This document shows, piece by piece, positions 5,716 through 7,887 of a DNA stretch of 7,887 nt; within the stretch, counting starts at the first letter, position 1; every line of letters starts with the position of its first letter. The position numbers and the translations under genes were made by a program. This DNA is from Gammaproteobacteria bacterium (GTDB lineage: Bacteria > Pseudomonadota > Gammaproteobacteria > Pseudomonadales > Pseudohongiellaceae): the NCBI GenBank assembly GCA_016762975.1, contig JAESUV010000213.1:1-7887 (forward strand), given 5' to 3'. The notes beneath the pieces were generated by a model, which saw nothing but the letters and a program-made list of their open reading frames with translations, ran no database searches and was not told where the DNA came from.

Positions 5716-7344
5716 ATGAAGTTAACGGCATTGTCAAAAACCAAATTGTTCCCCACATTCTTTCTTCTCTGTTTAGGATGTAGTTCTGTTCTGGCCGACA
5801 CGCCTTTCGAGGCACTTCTCGCTGATGAGACAAACGGTGCCGATTGGCTTTCCTATTCCGGCGGATACAAGTCGCAGCGGTTTTCTCCGCTGAGCCAGAT
5901 CAATACGGTGAATGTGGATCAGCTCAAAGTGATGTGGGCGTACCAGATGCAGCCTACAGGAATAAACGGGGCGGCCTTGCAAGAAACGACACCTCTTGTG
6001 GCGGGTAATGTTATGTATATAACGGAATCGCCTAGCAGCGTGACGGCACTGGATACGCGAACTGGTAGAGTGTTGTGGCATTTCGTGCCGGACATCACTA
6101 ACGACGTTTTAAATATTGGTTTTCCGCGAATCAATCGCGGTGTCGCCTTGTTAGATGACAAAGTCTATGTAGCCACGTTAGATGCGCGCCTTTTTGCTCT
6201 CGATGCGGCTACCGGCGCAGTGCGCTGGGAGACTACGGTAGCGGATAATTCCTTAGGCTTTTCACTTACTCTCGCTCCGCTGGCGCTGGAGGGGAAAATT
6301 GTCGTGGGAGTGAGCGGTGCAGAAGCTGGAGTGCGCGGTTATATCGACGCCTACGATTCTGAGACGGGCGAGCGCCTTTGGCGAACTTTTACTGTGCCTG
6401 CACCTGGCGAGCCCGGTAGTGAGACTTGGCAAGGTGACGACTGGCAGACCGGTGGTGGTTCTACCTGGCTGACTGGCTCCTACGATCCTGAGTTGGATTT
6501 ATTGTATTGGACGACAGGAAATCCGGCGCCAGATTGGAATGGTGACTTACGACCCGGTGATAACCTCTTTACCTGTGCGGTACTAGCGCTAGATCCCGAT
6601 ACCGGCGAGATGGAATGGTTTTTCCAATACACGCCGCACGACACTCACGACTGGGATGCGAATCAGATTCCTGTGTTGGTTGATGGCGAGTTCGAGGGTA
6701 AAGAGCGTAAACTTCTCGCCCTAGCTAATCGCAATGCGTTCTATTACCTATTGGATCGAGAAACCGGAGAATACTTGTTAGGTGAAGAGTATTCCTTCCA
6801 GACTTGGTCTGAAGGTATAGATGATAACGGTAGGCCAATCGTAATACCGAATACAGAGCCAATGCGTGAAGGGAACCTAGTTTGGCCCAGCCTGCAGGGC
6901 GCTACTAACTGGTTCTCTCCCTCGTACAACCCACAGACGCAACAGTTCTTCGTGCCTAATCGGCGCATGGGTGCAATCTACTTCAAGTCTGATGTGGAAT
7001 ACGAGCCGGGCATGCCTTTCTTAGGTGGCGGCGAACAGCCGTTGGACGGTGATGATGCTTCTGGAGCTATTTTGGCGCTGGATGTGATGACTGGTGAGCA
7101 GCAGTGGGAGTTCGAGCTGCAGACGCCACCTTGGTCAGGCGTGATGGCGACAGCTGGAGGCCTAGTGTTTGGCTCTAGCAACGAAGGTAATTTCTTCGCC
7201 TTGGATGCTGAAGATGGAGACCCTCTCTGGTTTTTTAATTCCGGCGCACACATTCGCACCAACCCCATGGGATTCTCCGTGGATGGCAATCAGCGCGTTG
7301 CAATTATTGGCGGGCAAACCCTATTCGTATTCGGTTTAGAATAG
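5716..7344 (+). CDS. PQQ-dependent alcohol dehydrogenase (methanol/ethanol family), predicted lanthanide type
   Basis: This 542-residue periplasmic quinoprotein has a signal peptide cleaved near SVLA|DT (about residue 27). The ATG at 5716 follows GGAG (5703-5706). The eight-bladed propeller shows repeated tryptophan-docking turns (ALDTRTGRVLW, ALDAATGAVRW, AYDSETGERLW, ALDPDTGEMEW, ALDVMTGEQQW). Cofactor and metal residues are visible: Glu203 (SGAEAGVRGY), Asn269 (TTGNPAPDWN), catalytic Asp312 (PHDTHDWDANQ) and Arg339 (ANRNAFYYLLDR). Asp314, two residues after the catalytic Asp, matches the extra ligand of lanthanide enzymes such as XoxF and PedH. The adjacent-Cys pair of methanol dehydrogenase is absent; GFPRINRG stands where CCDxVNRG is usual. 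No cytochrome domain is fused, but the gene upstream supplies one. It oxidises a primary alcohol or aldehyde; the substrate is not predictable. No XoxJ-like or small-subunit gene is present in this window. Confidence 0.92.
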   Translation: MKLTALSKTKLFPTFFLLCLGCSSVLADTPFEALLADETNGADWLSYSGGYKSQRFSPLSQINTVNVDQLKVMWAYQMQPTGINGAALQETTPLVAGNVMYITESPSSVTALDTRTGRVLWHFVPDITNDVLNIGFPRINRGVALLDDKVYVATLDARLFALDAATGAVRWETTVADNSLGFSLTLAPLALEGKIVVGVSGAEAGVRGYIDAYDSETGERLWRTFTVPAPGEPGSETWQGDDWQTGGGSTWLTGSYDPELDLLYWTTGNPAPDWNGDLRPGDNLFTCAVLALDPDTGEMEWFFQYTPHDTHDWDANQIPVLVDGEFEGKERKLLALANRNAFYYLLDRETGEYLLGEEYSFQTWSEGIDDNGRPIVIPNTEPMREGNLVWPSLQGATNWFSPSYNPQTQQFFVPNRRMGAIYFKSDVEYEPGMPFLGGGEQPLDGDDASGAILALDVMTGEQQWEFELQTPPWSGVMATAGGLVFGSSNEGNFFALDAEDGDPLWFFNSGAHIRTNPMGFSVDGNQRVAIIGGQTLFVFGLE

Positions 7345-7389
7345 TCGAACAGAATAGGGCTGGATAGACTAGCTCTAGATAAACAGGAC

Positions 7390-7887
7390 TTAGCGCGGCG
7401 CCACAATAGTTTGTCGTTGAAACTCCAAACCTTCGATTCCAACACGAACAACATCGCCGGGCTTTAGGTAGCTCGGAGGAACCATGCCATCGCCTACGCC
7501 AGCCGGGGTTCCGGTAAAAATCAGATCACCAGGGTAGAGCGTCATGAACTGGCTTAGGTGACTAACAATTTCCTTTACACCGAAGACCATGTCGGCGGTG
7601 GACCCTTGCTGGCGCATCTCTCCGTTCACTTCTGACCAGATAGATAGATTCTGTACGTCATCGATATTATCCGGAGTCACTAAATAAGGGCCGACAGGTG
7701 CGAAGGTATCGGCGCTCTTACCCTTCGTGAATTGTCCGCCACGTTCGCGCTGAAAGGCGCGTTCGGAAACGTCGTGTCCAACTGTAAACCCAGCAATGTA
7801 ATCGAAGACCTCACTCTCGGAGATATATTGCGCGCGGCGGCCAATCACAATGACGAGTTCCGATTCGTAATCGAGCTTGTGACCATT
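7390..7887 (-). CDS. Fumarylacetoacetate hydrolase superfamily protein (5' end missing)
   Basis: The frame is open to the right edge, giving the C-terminal 165 residues; the true start is outside the window, and the Met at 7848 is internal. Visible residues 5-16 (LDYESELVIVIG) hold the E-x-E metal ligands. GHDVSERAFQ (37-46) holds the conserved Asp39, and GKSADTFAPVGPYLVTPD (56-73) the conserved Lys and substrate-pocket loop. QGSTADMVF and LYPGDLIFTGTPAGVG follow, ending with a KPGDVVRVGIEGL strand typical of the fold. Members are Mg-dependent hydrolases, decarboxylases or hydratases acting on 2-oxo acids in aromatic and other catabolism. The exact reaction cannot be read from this part. It is convergent with the PQQ dehydrogenase gene, with only 45 bases between the stops and no clear terminator. 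Confidence 0.9.
   Translation of the reverse strand, partial: NGHKLDYESELVIVIGRRAQYISESEVFDYIAGFTVGHDVSERAFQRERGGQFTKGKSADTFAPVGPYLVTPDNIDDVQNLSIWSEVNGEMRQQGSTADMVFGVKEIVSHLSQFMTLYPGDLIFTGTPAGVGDGMVPPSYLKPGDVVRVGIEGLEFQRQTIVAPR

Noticed and set aside
5735..5800. Lipoprotein signal in the dehydrogenase (LCLGC at residues 18-22)
   Set aside because: Cys at -3 does not fit the lipobox, and a good signal peptidase I site (SVLA|DT) follows; a soluble periplasmic enzyme is more likely.
5773..7289. Several - strand frames across the PQQ dehydrogenase gene
   Set aside because: All are antisense to a well-conserved coding region with clear propeller repeats; shadows.
7345..7389. Terminator between the convergent dehydrogenase and FAH genes
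   Set aside because: Only a 4-bp stem around TAGA/TCTA is visible, with no T-run; not supported.

Overview
The window looks like a chromosomal segment of a free-living, heterotrophic, probably marine or aquatic gammaproteobacterium. The reasons are an OmpW-type porin, a PQQ alcohol dehydrogenase paired with a c-type cytochrome, a DUF2490 outer-membrane-type protein, an NAD malic enzyme of the E. coli MaeA size class, and a moderate base composition. The taxon is inferred from gene content alone. No transposase, integrase, phage gene, CRISPR array, tRNA or rRNA was seen.

Layout. (1) 2-349, + strand: the 3' part of a small PGPGW-type membrane protein gene, cut by the window edge. It converges on ompW, with a hairpin between them at 367-386. 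(2) 427-4596, all on the - strand, transcribed right to left: maeA-like malic enzyme (4596 to 2908), a 90-residue exported protein with a duplicated W-x-x-DFSG motif (2630 to 2358), a DUF2490 protein whose C-terminal strands are out of frame (2030 to 1371, lost tail down to 1322), and an OmpW-family porin (1119 to 427). The gaps (about 200-330 bases) and candidate promoters suggest mostly separate transcription units. A near-perfect FNR/ANR-type palindrome sits upstream of ompW. (3) 4912-7344, + strand, divergent from the malic enzyme: a two-gene operon encoding an exported diheme cytochrome c and a periplasmic PQQ-dependent alcohol dehydrogenase. (4) 7390-7887, - strand: the 3' part of a fumarylacetoacetate-hydrolase-superfamily gene, convergent with the dehydrogenase gene and cut by the right edge.

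How the genes work together. The dehydrogenase and cytochrome form the clearest unit: the enzyme would oxidise an alcohol or aldehyde in the periplasm and pass electrons to the cytochrome and then to the respiratory chain. The active site has an Asp two residues after the catalytic Asp, the hallmark of lanthanide-using relatives, and lacks the usual adjacent-cysteine pair. Malic enzyme and the FAH-family enzyme fit central and catabolic carbon flow, but no direct link to the dehydrogenase can be read from the sequence.

I found no clearly new multi-gene system. The items most worth a second look are the predicted lanthanide-type PQQ enzyme with its two-domain cytochrome, the small repeat-bearing exported protein, the DUF2490 frameshift, and the FNR-like site in front of ompW.
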